Origin: Eledone cirrhosa
Lineage: Eukaryota; Mollusca; Cephalopoda; Octopoda; Eledonidae
NCBI GenBank assembly: GCA_964016885.1
Contig: OZ024743.1
Coordinates: 179,218,388 to 179,282,387 of the forward strand
Length of the DNA: 64,000 nucleotides
Reading direction: 5' to 3'
The translations under genes and the position numbers were made by a program. Below are positions 21,680 through 33,676 of this stretch, one piece after another. Below the pieces are notes generated by a model, which did not search any database, was not told the DNA's origin, and worked only from the letters and a program-made list of their open reading frames with translations. How positions within the stretch are numbered: position 1 is the stretch's first letter; every line of letters starts with the position of its first letter.

Positions 21680-22767
21680 AGTAATGTTGATGGTAGTGGT
21701 GATGGTAGTAGTATTTGTGGTGGGGGTGGTAGTAATGTTTGGTGGAAGTGGTGATGGTAGTAGTATTAGTGGTGGTGTTGGTAGCAAGGTTGGTGGTAGT
21801 GGTGATGGTAGTAGTATTAGTGGTGGTGGTGGTAGAAATGTTGGTGGGAGTGGTGATGGTAGTAGTATATGTTGTGGTGGTGGTGGTGGTGGTAGTAATG
21901 TTGTTGGTAGTGGTGATGGTAGCGGTATGTGTGGTGGTGGTGGTGGTGGTGGTAGTAATGTTGGTGGTAGTAATGTTGGTGGTAGTGGTGATGGTAGTAG
22001 CATTTGTGGTGGTGGTGGTAGTAATGTTTGGTGGTAGTGGTAATGGTAGTAGTATTTGTGGTGGTGGTATTAATGTTGGTGGTAGTGGGATGGTAGTGGT
22101 ATTTGTGGTGGTGTTGGTGGTAGTAATGTTGGAGGTAATGGTGATGGTAGTAGTATTTGTGGTGGTGGTGGTAGTAATGTTGGTAGTAGTGGTGATGGTA
22201 GTAGTATTTGTGGTGGTGGTGTTGGTGGTGGTAGCAATGTCGGTGGTAGTTGTGATGGTAGTAGTATTATTGGTGGTGGTGGTGTTAGTAATGTTGGTGG
22301 AAGTGGTGATGGTAGTAGTATTAGTGGTGGTGTTGGTAGCAATGTTGGTGGTAGTGGTGATGGTAGTAGTATTAGTGGTGGTGGTAGTAGTAATGTTGGT
22401 GGTAGTGGTGATGGTAGTAGTATTAGTGGTGGTGGTGGTTGTAATGTTGGTGGTAGTGTTGATGGTAGTAGTATTAGTGGTGGTGGTGGTAGCAATGTTG
22501 GTGGTAGTGGTGATTGTAGTAGTATTAGTGGTGGTGGTGGTAGTAATGTTGGTGGTAGTGGTAATGGTAATAGTATTTGTGGTGCTGGTGGTAGTAATGT
22601 TGGTGATAGTGGTGATGGTAGTAGTATTTGTGGTGGTGGTAGTGGTGATGGTAGTAGCATTTGTAGGGGTGGTGGTAGTAATGTTGGTTGTAGTGGTGAT
22701 GGTAGTAGTATGTGTGGTGGTGGAGGTAGTAATGTTGGTGGTAGTGGTAATAGTAGTAGTATTTGTG
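21680..22767. repeat. Higher-order duplication, copy B
   Basis: Partner of copy A. The offset is 1810 bp until about 20,870/22,680 and then 1807 bp, reflecting a 3-bp loss. Very few substitutions separate the two, so the duplication is much younger than the array's unit-level divergence. Confidence 0.85.
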
Positions 22768-25700
22768 GTGTGGTGGTGGTAATGTTGGTGGTAGTGGTGA
22801 TGTTATTAGTATCTGTGGTGGTGGTGGTTGTAGTAATGTTGATGGTAGTGGTGATGGTAGTAGTATTTGAGGTGTGGTAGTGGTAGTAATGTTGGTAGTA
22901 GTATTAGTGGTGGTGGTGGTAACAATGTTGGTGGTAGTGGTGATGGTAGTAGTATTTGTGGTGGTGGTGTTGGTGGTGGTAGTAATGTTGGTGGTAGTGG
23001 TGATGGTAGTAGTAGTTGTGGTGGTGGTGGTGGTAATGTTGGTGGTAGTGGTGATGGTAGTAGTATCTGTGGTGGTGGTGGTTGTAGTAATGTTGGTGGT
23101 AGTGGTGATGGTAGTAGTATTAGTGGTGGTGGTGGTAGTAATGTTGGTGGTAGTGGTGATGCTAGTCGTATTTGTGGTGGTGGTGGTAGTGGTGATGGTA
23201 GTAGTATTAGTGCTGGTGGTGGTAGTGGTGTTGTAGTAGTATTTGTGGTGGTGGTGGTAGTAATGTTGGTGCTAGTGGTGATGGTAGTAGTATTTGTGGT
23301 GGTGGTGGTTGTAATGTTGGTGGTAGTGGTGATGGTAGTAGTATTTGTGGTGGTGGTGGTTGTAATGTTGGTGGTAGTGGTGATGGTAGTAGTATTTGTG
23401 GTGGTGGTGGTTGTAATGTTGTTGGTAGTGGTGATGGTAGTAGTTTTTGTGGTGGTGTTGGTAGTAATGTTGGTAGTAGTGGTGATGATAGTAGTATTAG
23501 TGTTGGTGGTGGTAGTAATGTTGGTGGTAGTGGTGATGGTAGTAGTATTAGTGGTGGTGGTGGTAGTAATATTGGTGGTAGTGGTGATGCTAGTCGTATT
23601 TGTGGTGGTGGTGGTGGTGGTAGTAATGTTGGTGCTAGTGGTGATGGTAGTAGCATTTGTGGTGGTCGTCGTAGTAATGTTGGTGGTAGTGGTGATGGTA
23701 GTAGTATTAGTGCTAGTGGTGGTAGCAATGTTGGTGGTAGTGGTGATGGTAGTGGTATTTGTGGTGGTGGTGGTAGCAATGTTGGTGGTAGTGGTGATGG
23801 TAGTAGTATTAGTGTTGGTGGTGGTAGTAATGTCGGTGATAGTGGTGATGGTAGTAGTATTTGTAGTGGTGGTGGTGGTAGTAATGTTGGTGGTAGTGGT
23901 GATGGTAGTAGTATTTGTGGTGGTGGTGGTGGTAGTAATGTTGGTGGTAGTGGTGATGGTAGTAGTATTAGTGGTGGTGGTGGTAGTAATGTTGGTGGGA
24001 GTGGTGATGGTAAGAGTATTAGTGGTGGTGGTGGTAGTAATGTTGGTTGTAGTGGTGATGGTAGTAGTATTTGTGGTGGTGGTGGTAGTGGTGATAGTAG
24101 TAGTATTTGTGATGGTGGTGGCAGTAATATTGGTGGTAGTGGTGATGATAGTAGTATTAGTGTTGGTGGTGGTAGTATTGTTGGTGTTAGTGGTGATGGT
24201 AGTGGTATTTGTGGTGGTGGTGGTAGTAATGTTGGTGGTAGTGGTGATGGTAGTAGTATTAGTGCTGGTGGTGGTAGCAATGTTGGTGGTAGTGGTGATG
24301 GTAGTGGTATTTGTGGTGGTGGTGGTAGTAATGTAAGTGGTAGTGGTGATGGTAGTAGTATTAGTGGTGGTGGTGGTAGTAATGTTGGTGGTAGTGGTGA
24401 TGGTAGTAGTATTTGTGGTGGGGGTGGTAGTAATGTTTGTGGTAGTGGTGATGGTAGTAGTATTTGTGGTGGTGGTGGTAGTAATGTTGGTGGCAGTGGT
24501 GATGGTAGTAGTATTAGTGGTGGTGGTGGTAGAAATGTTGGTGGCAGTGGTGATGGAAGCAGTATTTGTGCTGGTGGTGGTAGTAATGTTGGTGGTAGTG
24601 GTGATGGTAGTAGTATATGTTGTGGTGGTGGTGGTGGAGGTAGTAATGTTGGTGGTAGTGGTGATGGTAGCAGTAGATGTGGTGGTGGTGGTAGCCATGT
24701 CGGTGGGAGTGGTGATGGTAGTAGTATATGTTGTGGTGGTGTTGGTGGTGGTAGTAATGTTCGTGGTAGTGGTGATTGTAGTAGCATTTGTGGTGGTGGT
24801 GGAAGTAATGTTTGGTGCTAGTGGTGATGGTAGTAGTATATGTTGTGGTGGTGGTGGTGGTGGTAGTAATGTTCGTGGTAGTGGTGATTGTAGTAGCATT
24901 TGTGGTGGTGGTGGAAGTAATGTTTGGTGCTAGTGGTGATGGTAGTAGTATTTGTGGTGGTGGTATTAATGTTGGTGGTAGTGGGATGGTAGTGGTATTT
25001 GTGGTGGTGGTGTTGGTGGTGGTAGCAATGTCGGTGTTAGTTGTGATGGTAGTAGTATTACTGGTGGTGTTGGTGTTAGTAATGTTGGTGGAAGTGGTGA
25101 TGGTAGTAGTATTAGTGGTGGTGGTGGTAGCAATGTTGGTGGTAGTGGTGATGGTAGTGGTATTTGTGGTGGTGGAGGTAGTAATGTTGGTGCTAGTGGT
25201 GATGGTAATAGTATTTGTGGTGGTGGTGGTGGTAGTGGTGATGGTAGTAGTAGTAGTGGTTATGGTTGTGGTATTAATGTTGGTGGTAGTGGTAATGGTA
25301 GTAGTATTTGTGGTGGTGGTGCTAGTATTGTTGGTGGTAGTGGTGATGGTAGTAGTATTAGTGCTGATGGTTGTGGTAGTAATGTTGGTGGTAGTGGTAT
25401 TAGCGGTGGTGGTGGTGGTAGTAATGTTGGTGGTAGTTGTCATGGTAGTGGTATTTGTGGTGGAGGTGGTTGTAATGTTGGTGGTAGTGGTGATGGCAGT
25501 AGTATTTGTGGTGGTGGTGGTAGTGGTGATGGTAGTAGTATTTGTGGTGGAGGTGGTGGTAGTAATGTTGGTAGTAGTGGTGATGATAGTAGTATTAGTG
25601 GTGGTGGTGGTAGTAATGTTGGTGGTAGTGGTGATGGTAGTAGTATTAGTGGTGGTGGTGGTAGTAATGTTGGTGGTAGTGGTGATGCTAGTCGTATTTG

Positions 25701-26400
25701 TGGTGGTGGTGGTGGTAGTAATGTTGGTGCTAGTGGTGATGGTAGCAGTAATTGTGGTGGTAGTGGTAGTTAAGTTGGTAGTAGTGGTGATGATAGTAGT
25801 ATTAGTGGTGGTGGTGGTAGTAATGTTGGTGGTAGTGGTGATGGTAGTAGTATTAGTGGTGGTGGTGGTAGTAATGTTGGTGGTAGTGGTGATGCTAGTC
25901 GTATTTGTGGTGGTGGTGGTAGTGGTGATGGTAGTAGTATTAGTGGTGGTGGTGGTAGCAATGTTGGTGGTAGTGGTGTTGGTAGTAGTATTTGTGGTGG
26001 TGGTGGTAATAATGTTGGTGCTAATGGTGATGGTAGTAGTATTTATGGTGGTGGTGGTTGTAATGTTGGTGGTAGTGGTGATGGTAGTGGTATTTGTGGT
26101 GGTGGTGGTAGTAATGTTGGTAGTAGTGGTGATGATAGTAGTATTAGTGGTGGTGGTGGTAGTAATGTTGGTGGTAGTAATGTTGGTGGTAGTGGTGATG
26201 GTAGTAGTATTAGTGTTGGTGGTGGTAGTAATGTTTGTGCTAGTGGTGCTGGTAGTAGTATATGTGGTGGTCGTGGTAGTTATGTTGGTGGTAGTGGTGA
26301 TGGTAGTGGTATTTGTGGTGGTGGTGGTAGTGGTGATGGTAGTAGTATTAGTGCTGGTGGTGGTAGCAATGTTGGTGGTAGTGGTGATGGTAGTGGTATT

Positions 26401-26604
26401 TGTGGTGGTGGTGGTACTAATGTTGGTGGTAGTGGTGATGGTAGTAGTATTTGTGGTGGTGGTGGTACTAATGTTGGTGGTAGTGGTGATGGTAGTAGTA
26501 TTTGTGGTGGTGGTGGTACTAATGTTGGTGGTAGTGGTGATGGTAGTAGTATTTGTGGTGGTGGTGGTACTAATGTTGGTGGTAGTGGTGACGGTAGTAG
26601 TATT
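26401..26604. repeat. Four near-identical 51-bp units
   Basis: The unit with a diagnostic 'ggtggtactaatgttgg' variant is repeated four times in tandem, with one substitution (GAC for GAT near 26591). This is a local recent expansion. Confidence 0.9.
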
Positions 26605-27480
26605 TGTGGTGGTGGTGGTAGTAATGTTGGTAGTAGTGGTGATGGTAGTAGTATTTGTGGTGCTGGTGGTAGTAATGTTGGTGGTAGTGGTGATGGTAGT
26701 AGTATTTGTGGTGCTGGTGGTAGTAATGTTGGTGGTAGTGGTGATGGTAGTAGTATTTTTGGTGCTGGTGGTGGTAATTTTGGTGGTAGTGGTGATGGTA
26801 GTAGTGTTTGTGGTGGTGGTGGTAGCAATGTTTGTGGTAGTGGTGATGGTAGTAGTATTTGTGGTGGTGGTGGTGGTAGCAATGTTTGTGGTAGTGGTGA
26901 TGGTAGAAGTATTTGTGGTGGTAGTGGTGGTGGTAGTTAAGTTGGTGGAAGTGGTGATTTTAGCAGTGTTTGTGGTGGTGGTATTAATGTTGGTGGTAGT
27001 GGGATGGTAGTGGTATTTGTGGTGGTGCTGGTGCTAGTAATGTTGGTGGTAGTGGTGATGGTAGTAGTATTAGTGGTGGTGGTGGTGGCAGTAATGTTGG
27101 TGGTAGTGTTGATGGTAGTAGTATTTGTGGTGATGGTGGTAGTAATGTTGCTTGTAGTTGTGATGGTAGTCGTATTTGTTGTGGTAATGTTTGTGGGTGG
27201 TGGTAGTGTTAGTAGTTTTCGTGTTGGTAGTGCTTGTGCTGGTGGTGGTAGTGGTAGTAGAGTTTGTGGTGGGGGTGTTGGTAGTGGTTGTAATGTTTGT
27301 GGTGATGCTGGTGATAGTAGTAGTGTTTGTTGTAGGGATGTCGGTGGTGTTATTATGTTAGTTGTAGTCGTAATGTTAGTAGTGTTTGTTGTGGTGGAGG
27401 TGGTATTAGGAATGGTGTTAGGAATGGTGTTGGTGGTGGTGTTAGTAATGGTGGTGGTGATAATTATTGGTGTTGGCAAT

Positions 27481-27664
27481 AGTAGTGAGGTGAAGGTCGT
27501 AGTGATGACGGTAATGGTGGATTGTATGGAGATGCTTCCAATTGAGTCCATATCATTGAGCAAGAGTTCATCATTTGCAAATGATAAACAAAGGTATGAT
27601 GTGAAATTAAATATGCCGTAGAAATATCAAAGGGGAACTGATGTTTTGGAAATTTATTCTTTGT
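27481..27664. other. Right flank of minisatellite
   Basis: Non-repetitive sequence with no gene or repeat recognised. Confidence 0.4.
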
Positions 27665-27858
27665 CAAAATAACTGTCTCTACTTTAGGCACAAGGCCAGC
27701 AATTATCCAGTGCATTACTGGTACTTTATTTTATCGACCCTGTAAGGATGAAAGCAAAGTCAACCTCGGCGGGATTTGAACTCAGATCGTAAAGGGACGT
27801 AACTATGCTGGTAAGCATGGCGTCCGACCCTCTACCGATACTGCCAATCCACCGCTCA
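27665..27858 (-). mobile_element. tRNA-derived SINE (family 1), copy 6
   Basis: Full-length minus-strand copy with the tRNA head at 27858 ('ggtggattggcagtatcgg' on the minus strand). The B box is intact; it lacks the optional 'gattaaatcgac' segment. Confidence 0.9.
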
Positions 27859-28376
27859 TTCTTTGTCAAAATAACAGTAAGAATCAGTTCAAGAAAAATT
27901 AAAGTATTTTACACTTCATGAGAGTTATATAATGCAGGAGAATTTATAGTGTTGATGCAGATATATGACGGAATGCATATTAATTATTTTACATTTATCT
28001 ACGACTGCGTACACACGACTAAGCTTCCCATTTACTAACACTATATTGCAACATTTGTTGGTATACTAAAAATTCTCAACAAGAAAAGTTAAAATTATAC
28101 AAACTAAAATTTATAAACTACATCTAAATATAAACTATGAGACCGTGATTCAAGTCCTCTCTCACCAACACAATATGATATATAAAACGAATGGGACTCT
28201 CTTCTACCCCGTCTTCAAAGGATTTACCCTTTTTCAGGAGCAAGCTATGTACCAACTTTGCTCTAACCTACAAGTTACGTTCGAATCTTTTCATATTTAC
28301 TTTTCTACAGCGTCCCAGTCAGTAGATATATTTCTCACTGCTTGTTTTTGTCAAAGACTAAGTTGACTTCATTACA
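27859..28376. other. Unassigned AT-rich stretch
   Basis: The 73-residue frame at 28145-28366 has no recognisable domain. Nothing else is seen. Confidence 0.45.
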
Positions 28377-28552
28377 AGGTGGATTGGCAGAGCGTCAGAT
28401 ACCATGTTTTGCAGCATAGTTATGGCCCTTTACGTTCTGAGTTCAAATCCCGCCGAGGTTAACTTTGCCTTTCGTCCTTAATGGGTCGATAAAATAAGCA
28501 TCAGTAATGCACTTGGGCCTTGTGCCCAAAGTAGAAACAATTATAATTACAA
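28377..28552 (+). mobile_element. tRNA-derived SINE (family 1), copy 7
   Basis: Head 'ggtggattggcagagcgtc', intact B box 'gagttcaaatcccgcc', 3' end 'agtagaaacaattataat'. Confidence 0.9.
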
Positions 28553-28974
28553 ACATTAAACAGTCGAAGTTCAAGCTAAACATAATTCATTTTGAGCTCG
28601 ACAATCCTGGATAATTGTCGCGAAACAAAGCATCAATAACATGCTCAGAAAACCCACACATACAACTTCAAACCTTGCGCATTAGTTGCTCTACATATAA
28701 CAGACTTCACATATCATCAACCATAGAAAGCGTAAATGAAAGTTTAAAATATATATATACAGGTTTCTTAGCAACTAGGATTAATACTTCACAAAGGAGA
28801 ACGAATGGGGAAATTTATATTGAGCTTTTGTTTTTTGCCAATACAATTCCAGTTTATGTAGTGGCTTAGTGATAATCGCTTAAGTTATTTCCAATTACTG
28901 TACAGATATGGATAAAAGGTTCAGTGGTGTGGATGCACGTGAATGTGAATGATTGTGTGTAAATGTGGTCGAGA

Positions 28975-29196
28975 TATAGTTTCTGATATAGGCACAAGAC
29001 CAGCAATTTTGAGGGAGAGGGAAAGTCGATTAAATCGAACCCTGTGCGTCAATGGTACTTTATTTTATCGACCACGTAATGATGAAAGGCAAAGCTGACC
29101 TCGGAAGGATTTGAACTGATAATGTAAAATGCCGTAACTTTATGTCACGAAGCAGGGTTTCCGAAGCTCTACCGATTCTACCAATCCATCGACCTG
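28975..29196 (-). mobile_element. tRNA-derived SINE (family 1), copy 8
   Basis: Long form carrying the 'gattaaatcgaacc' segment; tRNA head at the right end. Moderately diverged. Confidence 0.85.
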
Positions 29197-29829
29197 GTCG
29201 AGGAAGAAATACTACTACTAAATGTAGGTTTAATAGATTAAATCTTATTGTACATTCAAGACGATCATTTGCTTGTTCGATGTTTTAATTCTGATATGGA
29301 TACAGAGCCAGAAATTCAATCTACTTAATCCTCTTATATTATTTTCTGCGACAAAATTAGCCCGAGTAATATAGATATATTTTATTTTACGTTGCTCAGT
29401 CCACGTATCTGGTGAATATGAATTGTAATTGTAATTATAAAGGCCAAACAATTCTCCCAGAAAGTCACACTGAATCTCCTTCTCAAGTTCGCTATTGGTA
29501 TAGATATCAGTGAAATATTGAGACACGTGTATATTAATTTCATGGCTGCTCCGTTGATAAGATAACTAGAACACCATTAACAATAAATATAGACATATTG
29601 TCGAAGGAATTGAAGTTAGCATTCGTCACAATGATTGACCATTATGATCTCAGTGCCTCATCATTAGATAAAATCAATCAGATGAATCTGGTCAGAGATT
29701 GTAAGAAATTCTTTCTTCAATTCCGCCAATACATATACATATGTATGTGTGTGCCTGTGTGTGTGAGTATACATGTACGTGTATATGTGCGTGTATATAT
29801 GTGTGTATGTGTATATATTGATGCTACTG
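29197..29829. other. Unassigned stretch with GT microsatellite
   Basis: A 93-residue minus-strand frame at 29245-29526 shows no family signature. TG/TA repeats occupy about 29735-29820. Confidence 0.4.
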
Positions 29830-30410
29830 GTAACATGTATCCCAGTACAACCTGTCCCATGGTCGGGTCGATGGCGACTAAACTGGCAAACCACCAAGGT
29901 TTCTTGGTGAGGAGGGTGACTTTGGACATCCTGCAGGACTAAAAACAAAACCTGTCAAAGAGCAAAGGAGCTCTTAAGAGTCAATGGCCATCCAAAATCA
30001 ACGGAAGAGATTACCCCTTAGCCTTTGTCAAGGTAGAATTCTATGATAAGGAAAACTCTGATATAACACCTTCAACCCTGATGGTGTCCAATGATGTTGA
30101 CTTGTTCTTCTTTTTGATAAATATCATTAAGAGAGTGGGACTGGCTTTGTGCAGTGCCTTTGCTCACCATAAAAGCTTCACGGCTCAGGGATTGCGTTAT
30201 ATCTGGAGATCTCTCTGCACTTGTCATCACATGGTACCATGGGCCCAGCACTATGTGTCAATAATTGTCACAAGTGTAGTGTTTGTACCAGAGTTTTCAA
30301 GTCGCTGGCTGGACTAAAAAGTCACACTCGTTCAGCGCGTCGGTAGGGGTTCTCCTACATGGATATAAAGTAGTGGCCGTACTCGAAAACGAGTTGGCAG
30401 CCACCATGTG
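29830..30410 (+). repeat. Dispersed repeat A, copy 1 (retroelement-like tail)
   Basis: Shares ordered blocks with 49998-50345: 'gatgatgttga', 'gagagtgggactggct', 'gtactcgaaaacgag', 'ggcagcca'. One frame reads 'CHKCSVCTRVFKSLAGLKSH', a Cys-x2-Cys ... His pattern seen at the C-termini of some LINE proteins. It ends at a (TA)n tract. Probably the 3' part of an unidentified LINE. Confidence 0.6.
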
Positions 30411-30417
30411 TATATAT

Positions 30418-30428
30418 ATATAATAATA

Positions 30429-30501
<73 letters not shown>

Positions 30502-30597
30502 ATATATATAATATTGTGCTCATGCGCGGAGATACTATAATATTGGATGAAGACCATTAAAGCCGGAAAAAGGAGTTGCTATATATATACGTAATTG

Positions 30598-30658
<61 letters not shown>

Positions 30659-30670
30659 GTGTGTGTGTGT

Positions 30671-30716
<46 letters not shown>

Positions 30717-30770
30717 GTGTGTGTGTGTATACATATATATATATGTATGTGGGTGTCTGTGGTCTATATG
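30418..30770. repeat. Cluster of (TA)n and (GT)n microsatellites
   Basis: TA tracts at about 30434-30500, 30605-30655 and 30676-30713. The last two are each followed by 'aatgtgtgtgtgtgtatac', so a ~60-bp TA+GT unit is duplicated. Confidence 0.9.
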
Positions 30771-32029
30771 CACTGGTCATAGACAAACACACATATATAT
30801 ACACATCAGCACCACCAACTCTGTCTCTCTCTTCCATTCTCCTTCTCTGTCTCCTCTCCCTCTCTCCATGTCTCGCTTTCAATCTACTCTCACACAACCA
30901 CTATATATATATATATCTTTCTCTGTTTATGAAGGTACCCGGAAAAACCCCATATCTCGGGAACCCGTGCTCTGATTTACACGAGACTTGTTTTATTCCA
31001 TTTGTATTCCCATTTCAGGATCAACTTCCTTTCAAACTATTTTTTTCATTATGCGCCCTTTTGACTGTATTAAATTACAGACAAGTAAACAAGCAATCAC
31101 AGACTTTTAGTATCATATAGATGTATATGTATATGGAAATAATCGAAACAGACCTGGTCAGCCATGCTTCCACATTTGTTGAGTGAAACAAATGTGAGGA
31201 TAATCGTTACATAGATAATTGATTGTAATTTAACCGTTAATGTCCGATACGTATGAACATGTAAAAGCTAAATCTTAGTTATAAAACATGATGGTATATA
31301 TAAATGAGTAACCCTTATCAGTAGTTAAATGTAAGAGACTTTTAAGCTCAGGAGGTGGTTAACTTAGCTCTAATTACCGCTATAGAAATTAAAAGGTCTT
31401 CGTTTCCATATAATTTATTCTAATTCATCTTTAAGATAGTCAAGTGTTTGACCTTGAAATGTATCTGAAGAAACCTATTTCATGTTTATAAAGCAATTGA
31501 TTTATGCCTCGAATAAATGCTTTCTAATCTCTTTTTCGTCTTTATATTGTATCCACATTTTCATGTTCCCTTGTGGGACCCTGCCCTCTTTCATCATACC
31601 CAATAGTATGTAACGGAAGGTATCGTTTGTCTGTTTGTAGGAGACGATATATTTTCTCTCCACGTGACATATTTCCAATGAGTAAACGTTATTTCGTCCA
31701 GGTTGAAATACATTTGAAGTAATTTGCTGTAATCATAGTTGGGGCAAAAAGAAAAGTGTTTTGGGAAATCAGAAAAGAAATATATACTTTTCAATTTTAG
31801 ATTGATTGTGGTTAAGGGAATGAAGCTGCAGTAAAATTGTTTTATCTTTCTTTTATAAAGTGTTCTTTCTTATTCAAAGTGTATCATGTTATTTCTATTT
31901 CGTATGCATTTGAAATAACATTTTCATATATAATTAATTGAACAACAAACAAAATACATTAAAATCCTGAAAACGTGAAGCTAGCAATATTTTTTCAATA
32001 TTCATGAACTATATTTTATACGTAAGTGA
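30771..32029. other. Unassigned AT-rich stretch
   Basis: CT-rich around 30815-30890, otherwise AT-rich unique sequence. No gene or repeat family recognised. Confidence 0.5.
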
Positions 32030-32345
32030 CCGAATTGGTAGAGTCGTTAGAGTGTCGGAGAGAATGCTTTGTGGTGTTTGTTTCGTCTCGCTGCTTTCTG
32101 AGTTCAAATTCCGCCAATATCAACTTTACCTTTCATCCATTCTAGGTTGATAAAAAAATACCAGTCTAGTTCTGGGATCCATTCTTCCTCTATATCTCTT
32201 TTTTCACTTTCATTCTTTCAATCTCTATTCTTTTCTGCAAGTAATCTGCTATATTCAGACCTGGAGAGGAGATGGGCTCCGCCAGGTTTAAAAATGAACT
32301 AGAAACGCCGTTTATCAGTATGGCGCCCCTATGACTTGCCAAGGA
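32030..32345 (+). mobile_element. tRNA-derived SINE (family 2), copy 1
   Basis: Head 'gaattggtagagtcgttaga', B box 'gagttcaaattccgcc', body with 'ttgataaaaaaataccagtc', then 'agatgggctccgccagg' and 3' end 'tatggcgcccctatgactt'. At ~315 bp it is longer than family 1 and shares only the tRNA-like half with it. Confidence 0.85.
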
Positions 32346-33542
32346 AACCGGGTCCATACTTAAATATTTAATACGTTACAGATGTGAATGAGATATCATT
32401 AAACTATGGTGAGACTGCTGCCAGTTTAAATCAGAAAAGCTTCTGTGTTTGTGACACATAACAAAATTATTTACTCATATGTATTTATTTCGTTTTGTCT
32501 GACTTTGAAACTGGTGCGTAAAGAATAAAAATTCGTTCGATAACTTTTTTAGAAAGTCAAATACTTATTTGATTTATAATTATTATATTTTCTTTGCACA
32601 TCAATTAAATTATAATTTAAACTAGAATGGATTTATTTTCCAGAAAAAGAAACAATAGTTATTTTACCCATTGGCTGAGAACGATATATGTATAAAGATA
32701 AAGAAGTAGCCATAATTACTACAAATGCAAATCCCGTACTCACGGCTCCCACATAATAAGGGGGTGGAATAAGTGAGAGAGTTGGAATAAGCGAGGGATG
32801 TGCACCAAATATGAACAAAGTTCATAGTGATTTTGCAACAAAATAAAGGAGATTACTTTGCTTGCAATCTGTGTCTAATTGCTATGGATGCATACTTGGT
32901 CGTTCAATTTAAATTGCCATGACATATATTCAACCACACTTGAATACATCAGGAAATGTTGAAACCTTCTACAATTTTCTGGAACTTAATCTCAAACGAT
33001 ATACATTTTTGTAAGTAGAAACGTCGGTGGAGAATATATCTTATGAAGTTTAAATCTCAAATTGTAACAAAGTTGTCATGTCGGTATAAAAAAAAGGTAA
33101 AATCCGTGGTAAAGCAATTACCTCACATCATCAAATGTTGCTTGATTTGACAGATTATTAAAACTAAAAAATATATAGGGTTAACAGGTCATTTCTGAAT
33201 GCCATATGCGAATTTGACGTTTTAATTGGATCGGTTGTGATGAAAATAATAGGAATACGGTTAAATACCCCAGGGGAATGTTTGTAGATTGTATAAGAGC
33301 TAAAAAAAACTGCTGCAGTAACCACGGAAATATTTGTTAACTGTATGAATAAAGAAAACTCTGACAGTATTTGTAAATACATTTGACATCTAGGTAAGAC
33401 TGTGAAAGTAGTTATCCAAGGTACAAGGTGTGATTCAAGGAAGTAAGAGATCCATAGAGGAAGATGGAATATGTCGTTGGTGAAGCAATAAATAGTGACT
33501 CATGTTCAATATATGCAAGACTACCATTATATATCCACCTAT
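32346..33542. other. Unassigned AT-rich stretch
   Basis: No coding frame above ~70 codons with a recognisable signature and no known repeat. Confidence 0.5.
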
Positions 33543-33676
33543 CGATGGATTGGCAGTATCGATAGAGGGTCGGACGCCAGGTTAACTTTGCCTTTCATCC
33601 TTACGGGGTCGATAAAATAAAGTACCAGTAATGCACTGGGTGATTTCCTGGCCTTGTGCCAAAAGTAGAAACAATT
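33543..33676 (+). mobile_element. tRNA-derived SINE (family 1), copy 9, internally deleted
   Basis: The head ends at 'gggtcggacgcc' and jumps directly to 'aggttaactttgcc', losing ~55 bp that include the B box. Confidence 0.85.

Larger units (their letters stand above)
17991..27480. repeat. 9.4-kb GT-rich minisatellite array
   Basis: A continuous array of variants of a 51-bp unit, 17 triplets long: (GGT)4-5, AGT AAT GTT GGT GGT AGT GGT GAT GGT AGT AGT ATT, then TGT or AGT. Units of 45, 48 and 54 bp also occur, so triplet phase is mostly kept. The plus strand is almost free of C. Edges degrade into irregular GGT/GTT sequence (about 17,991-18,170 and 27,180-27,480). The clustered GGTGGTGGTGG blocks can form two-tetrad G-quadruplexes. 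Phase conservation leaves very long open frames on both strands (Val/Met or Gly/Ser on plus; Pro/Leu or Thr/Asn on minus), but none has a gene-like start, splice sites or non-repeat domain, so I treat the array as non-coding. Confidence 0.93.

Noticed and set aside
17991..27480. CRISPR array
   Set aside because: Repeat units are contiguous without unique spacers and the genome is animal.
18080..27563. Open frames of up to 732 codons across the GT-rich array
   Set aside because: They exist in two frames on each strand because the unit is a multiple of three and lacks stops in those frames. No start context, splice sites or non-repeat domain is seen, and duplicated blocks carry frame-breaking indels.
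27665..27858. Possible tRNA genes at SINE heads
   Set aside because: A and B boxes are present but no cloverleaf closes, and each is followed by a SINE body; they are tRNA-derived promoters, not tRNA genes.
29245..29526. 93-codon minus-strand frame
   Set aside because: Ordinary composition but no family motif, conserved neighbour or splice signal that I can support.
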